A DNA stretch of 32,319 bases from the NCBI GenBank assembly GCA_015655115.1, contig JAATFQ010000135.1, forward strand, positions 1-32,319, written 5' to 3'. The DNA comes from Sphingobacteriales bacterium (lineage in GTDB: Bacteria; Bacteroidota; Bacteroidia; Sphingobacteriales; Sphingobacteriaceae). The translations under genes were made by a program, and so were the position numbers. Positions within the stretch are counted from its first letter, which is position 1, and every line of letters begins with the position of its first letter. Shown here one piece after another: positions 17,599-25,322 of the stretch. The notes beneath the pieces are model-generated. The model was not told the DNA's origin and made no database searches. It saw nothing but the letters and a program-made list of their open reading frames with translations.

Positions 17599-20500
17599 AT
17601 GCGGTTAATGTTCTTTCTGATAGTTCTTTTTTATTCCCTGCCACTATTCGGGCAGCCGGAAAAAGCAAGGTACTTGTCTTTGCAGGAAGGGCTATCGAGC
17701 CAGCAGGTACTTGATGTTGCTCATGACAAATCTGGTTTTGTGTGGATTGCCACGGAATTAGGATTAAACCGGTTCGCGAGCAATTCATTTAAGCAGTATT
17801 ACAAATCTGAAAAAGCGGATGGGCTTTCCGTGAACAGTAATGAAATTAATACTCTTTTTTATGACAATGACCAGCTTTATATTGGCACCCGTGCAAACGG
17901 CCTGAATGTACTCGACATGAAAACTAACAGGTTTTCATATTATCTTCATGACCCCAATGACAAATATTCTATTGCAACAAATGATATTACAGATATTATC
18001 AAAGGTAAAAGTGGCAAGTTATGGCTTGCAACATATCATCAGGGTATACAGCGCTTTGATCCATTAAAGAAGCAATTCGAGCATTTCAACAGAAAGAACA
18101 TCCCTTCCATGCCAGAAAATAGTATCTGGACACTAGCTGAAGACCAGCAAGGAATTCTTTATATAGGGCACGTCAATAAGGGGCTTTCGATTTTTAATAC
18201 CAGGGAGCGAAAAGTGGAGGTGCTTAATACACAAAACACGCAGGGCATATTACCTGATAATGAAGTGAAGGCTCTGTTTTGTGATCGTAAAAACAATATC
18301 TGGATCGGAACGCGAAAAGGCCTGGCGGTTTACAATCCTTATACAAAGAGGATCCGGCACATCAGCCTGACCAGTAAAGCCAAAAATCGAATTGAACCCT
18401 TTGTATATGCTATAAAAGAAATCAAGGGTGCCATCTGGATAGGTGCTGAATCGTCGCAGCTATTCATCCTGGAGCCTGATTATAGCACAGACAGGGATAT
18501 ACAGCAGATTCGGACAATAGTTCCGTTTTATCTGAACAGAGGCAATAACTCCTCGGTGCAAAACATTGACCTGGACAGTTTTGGCAATGTATGGTTGGCT
18601 ATTTATAGCGGAGGAGTAGGTTTTTTCGGACATTTAAAGCCCTTTTTCTCGGTTTTTCCAACAACAGAGATCATGCCTGATTGGGGTAAGCTGGCTACGG
18701 TGACAGGGATATTGCACGACAGCGGCAACAGTATGTGGTTAGCTACAGCAGGAGATGGCATTCTGCAGATACAGCCTGATGGAGAAGTTATCAAAAGAAC
18801 AACTCACAACAGCGGACTTGGAGATGACTTCCTCCTTTCTGCCTTTGAAGACAGCCAGAACAACAAATGGTTCGGTTTGCTGAATGGAGGTGTTTCTTTT
18901 TTTAACGCAAAAACGAAAAGCTGGCGTAGGATAGATCCAGGTGAAAAGATGTCGGCAGTAAGAGCTATAATCGAAGATACACAGCGAAATATATGGTTTG
19001 CCGCAGAAGAAGGTTTATTTATTCACAACCCTAAGCGTCAAACATTTCAAAAAACAATAACGAATTCGCCCATGCTTGGTGACTATGCTCCCCGTACACT
19101 CGTTGAAGACAGTCGCGGGTATATGTGGGTAGGTACGTATGGTCAGGGCCTTTACATATTTGACCGCAACCGGAAACTGGTCCGAAAAATTTCTAAAGGG
19201 CAAGGGATTACCAGTAATACCATTAATCACCTGTTCCGTGACCGGAGAAATAATATCTGGATAGCTACAAACGAAGGTTTGGCACTTCAAAGCGTAAACA
19301 AAGAAATGGGTAACCTTGAGCGTATTGTTCCGCCCGGACGGGATGCATGGCTGACTGTAAATGCAGTAGCCGAAGACCGTAATGGAAATATCTGGTGCTC
19401 CACCAGACTGGGGTTGCTGCGCTATCTGCCGGATGAAAAACGCTTTCTAAGCTATGACCAGGCATTTGGATTGCCTTTAGGTGGTTTTACGAACAACAGC
19501 GTTGCTGCAGATACAATGGGTCGTTTATTTTTTGGGATGCCGGCAGGCGTCTGCTATTTCGAACCTACCGAAATCCCCCTGAACCTCCAAAGGTCGCCCA
19601 TCAGGGTGAGCCGCTTTATGGTTTTTAATACAGGAGAGACACATGCCCAGGCTGAAAAATATCCCAGCCTTGCCGAAGAAATAAACCTGAAGCATGAAGA
19701 GAACAGTTTCCGCGTGGAGCTTGCTGTTATGGATTATGCCCTCAATGATATGGTAGAGTTTAGCTATAAACTGCATGGACTGGACGACAATTGGATTTTC
19801 CTGGGCAATGAAAAAAGCCTGGATTTCCGGAATATCCCATATGGGAACTATGAACTTCGCATACGCACGCGTCAAAAGAACCAAAACTGGCCTGGCGACT
19901 ATAAGCACCTTTTTATCAACATCTCTCCCCCATTTTACCAGAGCACCTATGCAATGGTGCTGTATACAATTCTTGTCGCTTCTATTATATTCATAGTGTT
20001 ATTCTTTTACGTGAAAAAAATAAATGCAGAAGCCGAACTCCGCGTGAAGAAGCTTCAGCTTGAGCAGGACGGGCAACTGCATATGGAGCGTTTGAATTTT
20101 TATACCAATATTACGCATGAGCTTCGAACTCCATTAACCCTGATTCTTGGCCCATTAGACGATCTGCTTCATGAAGAAAAGTTGTCTTCCACGCATAAAG
20201 ATTGGGTCCATATAGTCCAAAAGAATGCAAACCGGCTTTTTTCATTGGTTAATCAGTTACTGGAATTCCGGAAAGTAGAGTCTCAATACAAACCACTGGT
20301 ATTAGGAGAAGACTTTTTGGGTGAGTTGGTTAGGGAGACCGTCCTTAAATACAAAGAGGCAAACAACAAGAAAGAGCTGAACATTACCTGTATTGTGGAA
20401 CAAGATGATATCAAGACTACTTTCGATGCTGAGATTGTACAATTGATATTGGATAATTTATTATCGAATGCGTGCAAATTTACTTCGTCCGGTAGTGTGG

Positions 20501-21618
20501 AGGTCCGTTTGATTTATGAACAGGACAAACTCAGTACATGTGCCCTAATTTATGTGAAAGATACAGGTTGCGGCATTGCACCAGAACACCTGGATAAGAT
20601 ATTTGACAAGTTTTACCAGGTACCCCGTTCTGCTCCCCACGGCACAGGTGTTGGCCTGGCTTTGGTCAAAGAACTGGCAGCCATACACCATGGAAAAATT
20701 TCCGTAAAAAGTGAATTGGGAACAGGAAGTGAGTTTTGTGTGCGGCTGCTGACGAATGCAGTTGTAACCGCAGTGAATATTGCAAAATCCACATCAGCAG
20801 GTTCAGAAAGCAATATGGAAAGCACCGGCGAGGATCAGCGTCCTTTACTGTTGCTGGTGGAAGACAATACGGACCTCCGGGATTATTTAACCTCCCTGCT
20901 ATGCCCGATATATGATGTACTACAAGCAGAAAACGGAAACGAAGGGTTTGAGCTTGCAAAGAGCCGTATTCCCGACATCATCCTCAGTGATGTCATGATG
21001 CCCGATATGGATGGATTCCAAATGCTGGAAGAACTAAAGCGGGAACGGGAAACCAGCCATATACCCATGATATTCCTGACAGCGAAGGACACAGAGACCG
21101 ACAAGGAACATGGGTATGAACTGGGAGTCGACTCTTATCTGACGAAGCCAATTAGCCCCAAACTGCTTTATCGACGGATTGAAAACCTGCTGCTCAAACG
21201 CAAGGCAGTCTATGCTGAAGTATTGGGGAAGCTGTCGTCTCAACATAAGCAGGGCACAGCCGAAGAAGTAACTACGAATACAGAATTATGGCGGGAGAAT
21301 GCCTTTGTTCAGGAATTTGTAAGCATCGTGGAAGATTGCATACAGGATGAAGTTCTGGATGCAGCTACGCTGGCCGACAGAATGAACATGAGCCAATCTA
21401 CCCTATATAGAAAACTTAAAGGTCTTACCGGGAAAAACATCAATCAGCTTGTACGCAAAGTGAGGATTCAAAAGGCCGCACAACTCTTACGTTCCGGCCA
21501 GTATAACGTCACTGAAGTATCCCTTATGGTAGGCATCAACAGCTCCATCTATTTCCGCCAGTGCTTTAAAGAAGAATTCGGACAATTACCTTCCGAGTAT
21601 CAAAAAAAGAAGCTTTAA
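17599..21618 (+). CDS. Hybrid two-component system (HTCS) sensor/regulator for PUL 2
   Basis: A one-protein sensor and transcription factor of 1339 residues. In order: signal peptide (1-19, SLPLFGQ), a two-component propeller series (about 25-690, with WIATELGLNRF and WIGTRKGLAVYNP repeats), Y_Y_Y domain (about 697-779) and one membrane helix (about 784-806). Then HisKA with His840 (NITHELRTPL), HATPase (NLLSNACKF, GTGVGLALVKEL), receiver with phosphoacceptor Asp1131 (ILSDVMMPDMDG) and lysine in YLTKPISP, and a C-terminal AraC HTH (LADRMNMSQSTLYRKLKGL). The ATG at 17599 is preferred over TTG 17566 because it opens the signal peptide directly. It most likely activates the susC2 operon 394 bp downstream. 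Confidence 0.95.
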   Translation: MRLMFFLIVLFYSLPLFGQPEKARYLSLQEGLSSQQVLDVAHDKSGFVWIATELGLNRFASNSFKQYYKSEKADGLSVNSNEINTLFYDNDQLYIGTRANGLNVLDMKTNRFSYYLHDPNDKYSIATNDITDIIKGKSGKLWLATYHQGIQRFDPLKKQFEHFNRKNIPSMPENSIWTLAEDQQGILYIGHVNKGLSIFNTRERKVEVLNTQNTQGILPDNEVKALFCDRKNNIWIGTRKGLAVYNPYTKRIRHISLTSKAKNRIEPFVYAIKEIKGAIWIGAESSQLFILEPDYSTDRDIQQIRTIVPFYLNRGNNSSVQNIDLDSFGNVWLAIYSGGVGFFGHLKPFFSVFPTTEIMPDWGKLATVTGILHDSGNSMWLATAGDGILQIQPDGEVIKRTTHNSGLGDDFLLSAFEDSQNNKWFGLLNGGVSFFNAKTKSWRRIDPGEKMSAVRAIIEDTQRNIWFAAEEGLFIHNPKRQTFQKTITNSPMLGDYAPRTLVEDSRGYMWVGTYGQGLYIFDRNRKLVRKISKGQGITSNTINHLFRDRRNNIWIATNEGLALQSVNKEMGNLERIVPPGRDAWLTVNAVAEDRNGNIWCSTRLGLLRYLPDEKRFLSYDQAFGLPLGGFTNNSVAADTMGRLFFGMPAGVCYFEPTEIPLNLQRSPIRVSRFMVFNTGETHAQAEKYPSLAEEINLKHEENSFRVELAVMDYALNDMVEFSYKLHGLDDNWIFLGNEKSLDFRNIPYGNYELRIRTRQKNQNWPGDYKHLFINISPPFYQSTYAMVLYTILVASIIFIVLFFYVKKINAEAELRVKKLQLEQDGQLHMERLNFYTNITHELRTPLTLILGPLDDLLHEEKLSSTHKDWVHIVQKNANRLFSLVNQLLEFRKVESQYKPLVLGEDFLGELVRETVLKYKEANNKKELNITCIVEQDDIKTTFDAEIVQLILDNLLSNACKFTSSGSVEVRLIYEQDKLSTCALIYVKDTGCGIAPEHLDKIFDKFYQVPRSAPHGTGVGLALVKELAAIHHGKISVKSELGTGSEFCVRLLTNAVVTAVNIAKSTSAGSESNMESTGEDQRPLLLLVEDNTDLRDYLTSLLCPIYDVLQAENGNEGFELAKSRIPDIILSDVMMPDMDGFQMLEELKRERETSHIPMIFLTAKDTETDKEHGYELGVDSYLTKPISPKLLYRRIENLLLKRKAVYAEVLGKLSSQHKQGTAEEVTTNTELWRENAFVQEFVSIVEDCIQDEVLDAATLADRMNMSQSTLYRKLKGLTGKNINQLVRKVRIQKAAQLLRSGQYNVTEVSLMVGINSSIYFRQCFKEEFGQLPSEYQKKKL

Positions 21619-21636
21619 ATAGAAAAAAAGGCGATT

Positions 21637-21664
21637 TTGACGAAAAACTAAACGTTAATTGACG
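21637..21664 (+). promoter_or_regulatory. Candidate operator: TTGACG direct repeats 22 bp apart
   Basis: TTGACG occurs at 21637-21642 and 21659-21664, exactly 22 bp (about two helical turns) apart, just upstream of a promoter candidate and just after the HTCS stop codon. Direct repeats at two-turn spacing suit a dimeric AraC-type regulator. A six-base match pair is weak evidence by itself. Confidence 0.35.
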
Positions 21665-21672
21665 GATATGTA

Positions 21673-21705
21673 TATGTTCTTACATAGCATAATCTCCTAA
21701 GTTTG
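21673..21705 (+). promoter_or_regulatory. Candidate distal promoter for the susC2 operon
   Basis: TAAGTTTG (21698-21705) matches the Bacteroidota -7 consensus TAnnTTTG exactly. TATG (21673-21676) lies 21 bp upstream as a one-mismatch -33 box. The start would be near 21712, giving a leader of about 300 nt that contains the G tract and both hairpin elements. Confidence 0.35.
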
Positions 21706-21765
21706 ATTCCAGAAACCAATTATAAATCCTTCAAAAAATGAACGGGACCTCCTATCTATTTCCCA

Positions 21766-21774
21766 GGGGGGGGG
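21766..21774 (+). repeat. G9 homopolymer tract in the susC2 upstream region
   Basis: Nine consecutive G bases in otherwise AT-rich intergenic DNA, preceded by CCCA. It lies between the distal promoter candidate and the proximal one, six bases before the proximal -33 box. Such tracts change length by slippage and can alter promoter spacing, but length variation cannot be seen in one sequence. Confidence 0.85.
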
Positions 21775-21779
21775 ATCCG

Positions 21780-21808
21780 TTTGGTTATGGCAAGGTGCAC
21801 TAAGTATG
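21780..21808 (+). promoter_or_regulatory. Candidate proximal promoter for the susC2 operon
   Basis: TTTG (21780-21783), a 17-bp spacer and TAAGTATG (21801-21808, one mismatch to TAnnTTTG). The predicted start lies just before the ACCAATTAT/TAACCAAA block at 21814-21836 that is also found before susC1, which fits that block being the start of the 5' UTR. Confidence 0.35.
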
Positions 21809-21845
21809 TATTCAACCAATTATTAACAATTAACCAAACACGCCT

Positions 21846-21930
21846 ATGAAACCAACATAAACAAGCTCTTAAAAACACATATGGTTAGTGTCATACCATA
21901 GCTTCATTACAACAAAAACCAAATATAAAA
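21846..21930 (+). promoter_or_regulatory. Hairpin leader element copy A with mini-ORF MKPT-stop
   Basis: ATGAAACCAACATAA (21846-21860) encodes Met-Lys-Pro-Thr-stop. Its first nine bases can pair with the 3' arm ending in AGCTTCAT (21900-21907), and ACATAAAC pairs less perfectly with GTTAGTGT. A 23-nt A-rich spacer leads to the next ATGAAA at 21931, which opens copy B. This is the most divergent of the PUL 2 copies. Confidence 0.5.
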
Positions 21931-22012
21931 ATGAAACCATCATAAGCTTGGGCTTGCAAAAAACGATGACCTAAGCTTATGATAGCTTCATGACCTTAAA
22001 AACAATATTCTG
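21931..22012 (+). promoter_or_regulatory. Hairpin leader element copy B with mini-ORF MKPS-stop, before susC2
   Basis: Arms 21931-21952 and 21970-21991 pair over 22 positions with only two mismatches and one wobble. The 5' arm begins with ATGAAACCATCATAA (Met-Lys-Pro-Ser-stop, 21931-21945). The 3' arm contains ATGATAGCTTCATGA. A 21-nt A-rich spacer separates the AGCTTCAT end from the susC2 ATG at 22013. The two mismatched positions are the same in copy C. Confidence 0.65.
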
Positions 22013-25000
22013 ATGAAAACCCTTAAATTTTTTCTTCTCTATCTAATGATATGGGGTGTACCCACATATTCATACGCACAGCGTCAGATTTCGGGGCAAG
22101 TGTTTAACGAGAAAAGTGAGCCTCTTAGTGGCGTCACAGTTCAAGTTGAAGGCATGCCTAAAGAAATCGCTATCACAGACGAACGGGGTCGCTTCCTGAT
22201 CAAGGCAACCAAAGGCACCTTACTCATCACCTATATGGGTTATAAAAAACAACGCGTTGACATTGGCGATAAGACTACCATTAACATCTTTCTTGAAAGC
22301 GAGAACAACGACCTGGACGAAGTAGTGGTTGTTGGTTATGGTAAACAATCCAAACGCAATATTACCGGCTCAATAAGTAATATCAAATCGGAAGATATCG
22401 TCCGGTCATCATCTACCACGGCAGCGGGAGCGCTTGCCGGAAAGGTACAGGGAGTTTCGGTACGGGCAAAAGACGCCCGCCCAGGGAGAGGAGCCAGTAT
22501 TGAAATACGCAATATGGGAAATCCACTGTATGTTATCGACGGTATAGCTTATGGCGGACAAACAGGGACTGACTGGGTGGGAACCCAAAATGGTTCCGGA
22601 GCCGATATTTTTAATGCCCTGAATCTGGAAGATATCGAGAGCATTTCCATCCTTAAAGATGCGGCGGCAGCCGTTTACGGTTTTCGGGCAGCCAGGGGCG
22701 TAGTATTGATCACTACCAAAAAAGGTACCCGTGATGGAGCTGCAAAAATAAACATCAACGGTTACCAGGGATGGCAAAATCTAACCCGCTTCCCAAAGAT
22801 GGCTACTGCAGCACAATATACCAGGGGACTGGTCGAAGCTGATCAAAACGTAATCCGCGATCCGGGTGCAACATATACTCCTACATATAGCCCTGCAGAA
22901 CTTGCAAAATGGCAGGCGGGCACTGAGCCGGGCTATCAAAATAACGATTACTATGATATGGTTATCCGGAAAAATATACCACAGCGTTATATCAATGCGA
23001 ATGTAACAGGTGGAGCAAAAAATTCCAATTATTTCCTTTCCATAGGTAATTTGAATCAGGATGCCATGATCAAAGACTTTTCCTATAAACGGACTAACCT
23101 GCAAGCTAACATGGAGGCAACTATTCTTGAAGGCTGGACTATTGGCACACAGATTTCCGGCAGACAGGAAACGACTAAAGATGTTGGTTTACCAGGTGGA
23201 GATGGCTACTTCTCCTCTATTTTAGCCATATTCAGAAACAGGCCAACAATAGCACCTTATGCAAATAATAATCCGGCATATCCGAATCGTACGAATGATC
23301 TGGCGTATAACCCTGCGCTGTTCAGCAGGGATATTGTAGGCTATAAGGACAATAAGTATCTGAGCGGTAATGTAAATCTGTTTTCTTCTTTTAAAACAAA
23401 ATTCGGTTTATCAGCAAAGGGAACGGTATCCTATAACTATACCAATAACAAGTTTGATGGCTTCCAATATTCTTATGATGTTTATAAATATGAAGACGGT
23501 ATTTACAAACCTGACGGTGGCAGCGCTGCTGGCTGGCGATACAAAACAGACCGTGAAGCAGTATCCCGGTTCGGACAGTTCCAGTTAGATTATACAAAAC
23601 AGCTTGGCGACCACGGGTTTTCTGCAATGGCAGGTTATGAACGGTCTGACTGGGACAGAACTTATTCGGCAATTGGTGCTAATCCTTCGAATAATTACAT
23701 CCCATTGGTTAAACTGGCCGAGCTGAATAGCTTAGCCGATGACTGGTCGTATGAAGCAAGGGCGGGCTATATTGGTCGTATCAATTATAATTTTAAAGGC
23801 AAATATCTGATTGAAGTTCTGGGGCGCTACGATGGCTCCTATTTATATGACAAAGATCATCGCTGGGGTTTCTTCCCGGGAGCATCTTTAGGCTGGCGGA
23901 TTTCGGATGAACCTTTTTTCAAATCAGTTAAAGGTGTCATCAACGATCTGAAAATACGTGCATCAATAGGACAAACCGGATTAGAGGATGGTGTTAGCAT
24001 GCACGGTTATTTAGCGGGTTACAACTTCGGACAAGGAGATGCGGTATTGGATGGGACTTACTATCCCGGCGTTCAGCCACGACCTTTGCCAATCCGGAAT
24101 CTTTCATGGGTGAAGAATACAAATTATAACATTGGTATAGATCTGGCTATGCTGGACAACAAACTGACATTGACAGCTGATGGGTTCAAAATTATACGTA
24201 CGGGCATCCCTGCTCCACGATATGATGTATTGCTGCCCAGCGAGGTGGGATACGGACTTCCCAACGAAAATCTGAACAAAAACGGATACTATGGCGCGGA
24301 AGGTATCCTGACCTATACCAGTAAAATCGGCGAATTGAACTATGTGGTCAGTGGAAATGTAACGTACTCGAGGTTCAAAAGTTTAGAATCTTATAAACCA
24401 CGGTTCGGCAACTCCTGGGAAGAATATAGGAACTCTGCAGAGGGCCGCTGGGGTGGCATTTGGTGGGGCCAGCAGGTAATCGGACGTTTCCAGTCGGAAG
24501 AAGAAATCCGTAATTACGCGATAAACAACGATGGTCAGAATAACAGGACACAATTGCCGGGTGACTTTATCTACAAAGATGTGAATGGCGATGGGGTCAT
24601 CAATGGAATGGACGAGCGCCCTATTGGTTATCCGACAGGCTGGGCACCAATGATGAGCTTCGGTGGACGCATCGGATTGAACTGGAAAGGCATAGACCTT
24701 AACATTGATTTCGCGGGTGGCGCGATGCAATCGTGGTCACAGGATTATGAGTTAAGGAACGCATTTCATGGAGACGGTAATTCGCCTGCTTACCTGCTGG
24801 AAGACAGATGGCACCGGGCAGATCCATATGACTCTAACAGTGAGTGGATTCCAGGTTATTATCCTGCTGTCCGAAAAGGCAACTCAGGCCCGAATGGCGT
24901 GAACAGCGATTTCTGGCTGACCAATGTAAGATATCTTCGCGTGCGAAATTTAGAGCTTGCTTATAGCCTGCCTAAGAGAATTACTGATAAACTTAAGGCA

Positions 25001-25150
25001 CAAAAAATACGCGTGTATGTCAATGGGTCCAATCTGATCTCTTTTGACAATGTAAAGAAATTCCAGATTGATCCGGAAATCGAGGCCGCAGCAGCTGTTG
25101 CATATCCTCAGCAACAAGTATTTATGGCAGGTTTCAATGTAACGTTTTAA
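22013..25150 (+). CDS. SusC/RagA-family TonB-dependent outer-membrane transporter (PUL 2)
   Basis: Importer of PUL 2 oligosaccharides. The 1045-residue product has a signal peptide (1-22, TYSYAQ), a CarboxypepD_reg-like domain (about 25-95, ISGQVFNEKSEPLSGVTVQV), TonB-box-like DEVVVVGYG (102-110) and a plug with LYVIDG and ISILKDAAAAVYG. A barrel follows, ending QQVFMAGFNVTF. No STN domain is present. It heads the probable operon susC2-susD2-DUF3823-GH43-GH2 and follows two tandem hairpin leader elements. It shares only family-level resemblance with susC1, so the two PULs are not a simple recent duplication. Confidence 0.96.
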   Translation: MKTLKFFLLYLMIWGVPTYSYAQRQISGQVFNEKSEPLSGVTVQVEGMPKEIAITDERGRFLIKATKGTLLITYMGYKKQRVDIGDKTTINIFLESENNDLDEVVVVGYGKQSKRNITGSISNIKSEDIVRSSSTTAAGALAGKVQGVSVRAKDARPGRGASIEIRNMGNPLYVIDGIAYGGQTGTDWVGTQNGSGADIFNALNLEDIESISILKDAAAAVYGFRAARGVVLITTKKGTRDGAAKININGYQGWQNLTRFPKMATAAQYTRGLVEADQNVIRDPGATYTPTYSPAELAKWQAGTEPGYQNNDYYDMVIRKNIPQRYINANVTGGAKNSNYFLSIGNLNQDAMIKDFSYKRTNLQANMEATILEGWTIGTQISGRQETTKDVGLPGGDGYFSSILAIFRNRPTIAPYANNNPAYPNRTNDLAYNPALFSRDIVGYKDNKYLSGNVNLFSSFKTKFGLSAKGTVSYNYTNNKFDGFQYSYDVYKYEDGIYKPDGGSAAGWRYKTDREAVSRFGQFQLDYTKQLGDHGFSAMAGYERSDWDRTYSAIGANPSNNYIPLVKLAELNSLADDWSYEARAGYIGRINYNFKGKYLIEVLGRYDGSYLYDKDHRWGFFPGASLGWRISDEPFFKSVKGVINDLKIRASIGQTGLEDGVSMHGYLAGYNFGQGDAVLDGTYYPGVQPRPLPIRNLSWVKNTNYNIGIDLAMLDNKLTLTADGFKIIRTGIPAPRYDVLLPSEVGYGLPNENLNKNGYYGAEGILTYTSKIGELNYVVSGNVTYSRFKSLESYKPRFGNSWEEYRNSAEGRWGGIWWGQQVIGRFQSEEEIRNYAINNDGQNNRTQLPGDFIYKDVNGDGVINGMDERPIGYPTGWAPMMSFGGRIGLNWKGIDLNIDFAGGAMQSWSQDYELRNAFHGDGNSPAYLLEDRWHRADPYDSNSEWIPGYYPAVRKGNSGPNGVNSDFWLTNVRYLRVRNLELAYSLPKRITDKLKAQKIRVYVNGSNLISFDNVKKFQIDPEIEAAAAVAYPQQQVFMAGFNVTF

Positions 25151-25175
25151 ACGGACCAAAATAAAGACGCTGAAA

Positions 25176-25197
25176 CCTGGCGCTAAAAAAAGCCGGG
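25176..25197 (+). repeat. Small hairpin in the susC2-susD2 gap
   Basis: CCTGGC (25176-25181) pairs with GCCGGG (25192-25197), with one wobble pair, around a 10-nt A-rich loop. It lies 25 bases after the susC2 stop codon. With no T-run after it, it may protect the upstream mRNA end or do nothing. Confidence 0.3.
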
Positions 25198-25236
25198 TAA
25201 ATAGTTGATAGCATCAACACCTAAAAATTTATTACA

Positions 25237-25322
25237 ATGAAACCATCATGATTTTTCAAATCACATAACGAAATGAATATAAAATCATGATAGCTTCATG
25301 ACCACTAAAAAAATATATTCTG
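25237..25322 (+). promoter_or_regulatory. Hairpin leader element copy C with mini-ORF MKPS-stop, before susD2
   Basis: Arms 25237-25255 and 25281-25299 pair over 19 positions with two mismatches, at the same stem positions as in copy B. The outer stem sequence equals copy B, while the inner stem is GATTTT/AAAATC instead of AAGCTTGGG/CCTAAGCTT. ATGAAACCATCATGA encodes Met-Lys-Pro-Ser-stop. A 23-nt spacer leads to the susD2 ATG at 25323. Loops of B and C share AACGA followed closely by ATGA. Confidence 0.65.

Noticed and set aside
21846..22012. Invertible promoter or shufflon flanked by the inverted repeats
   Set aside because: Arms are only 17-40 bp apart, no recombinase gene is nearby, and compensatory inner-stem changes fit RNA structure better than recombination sites.
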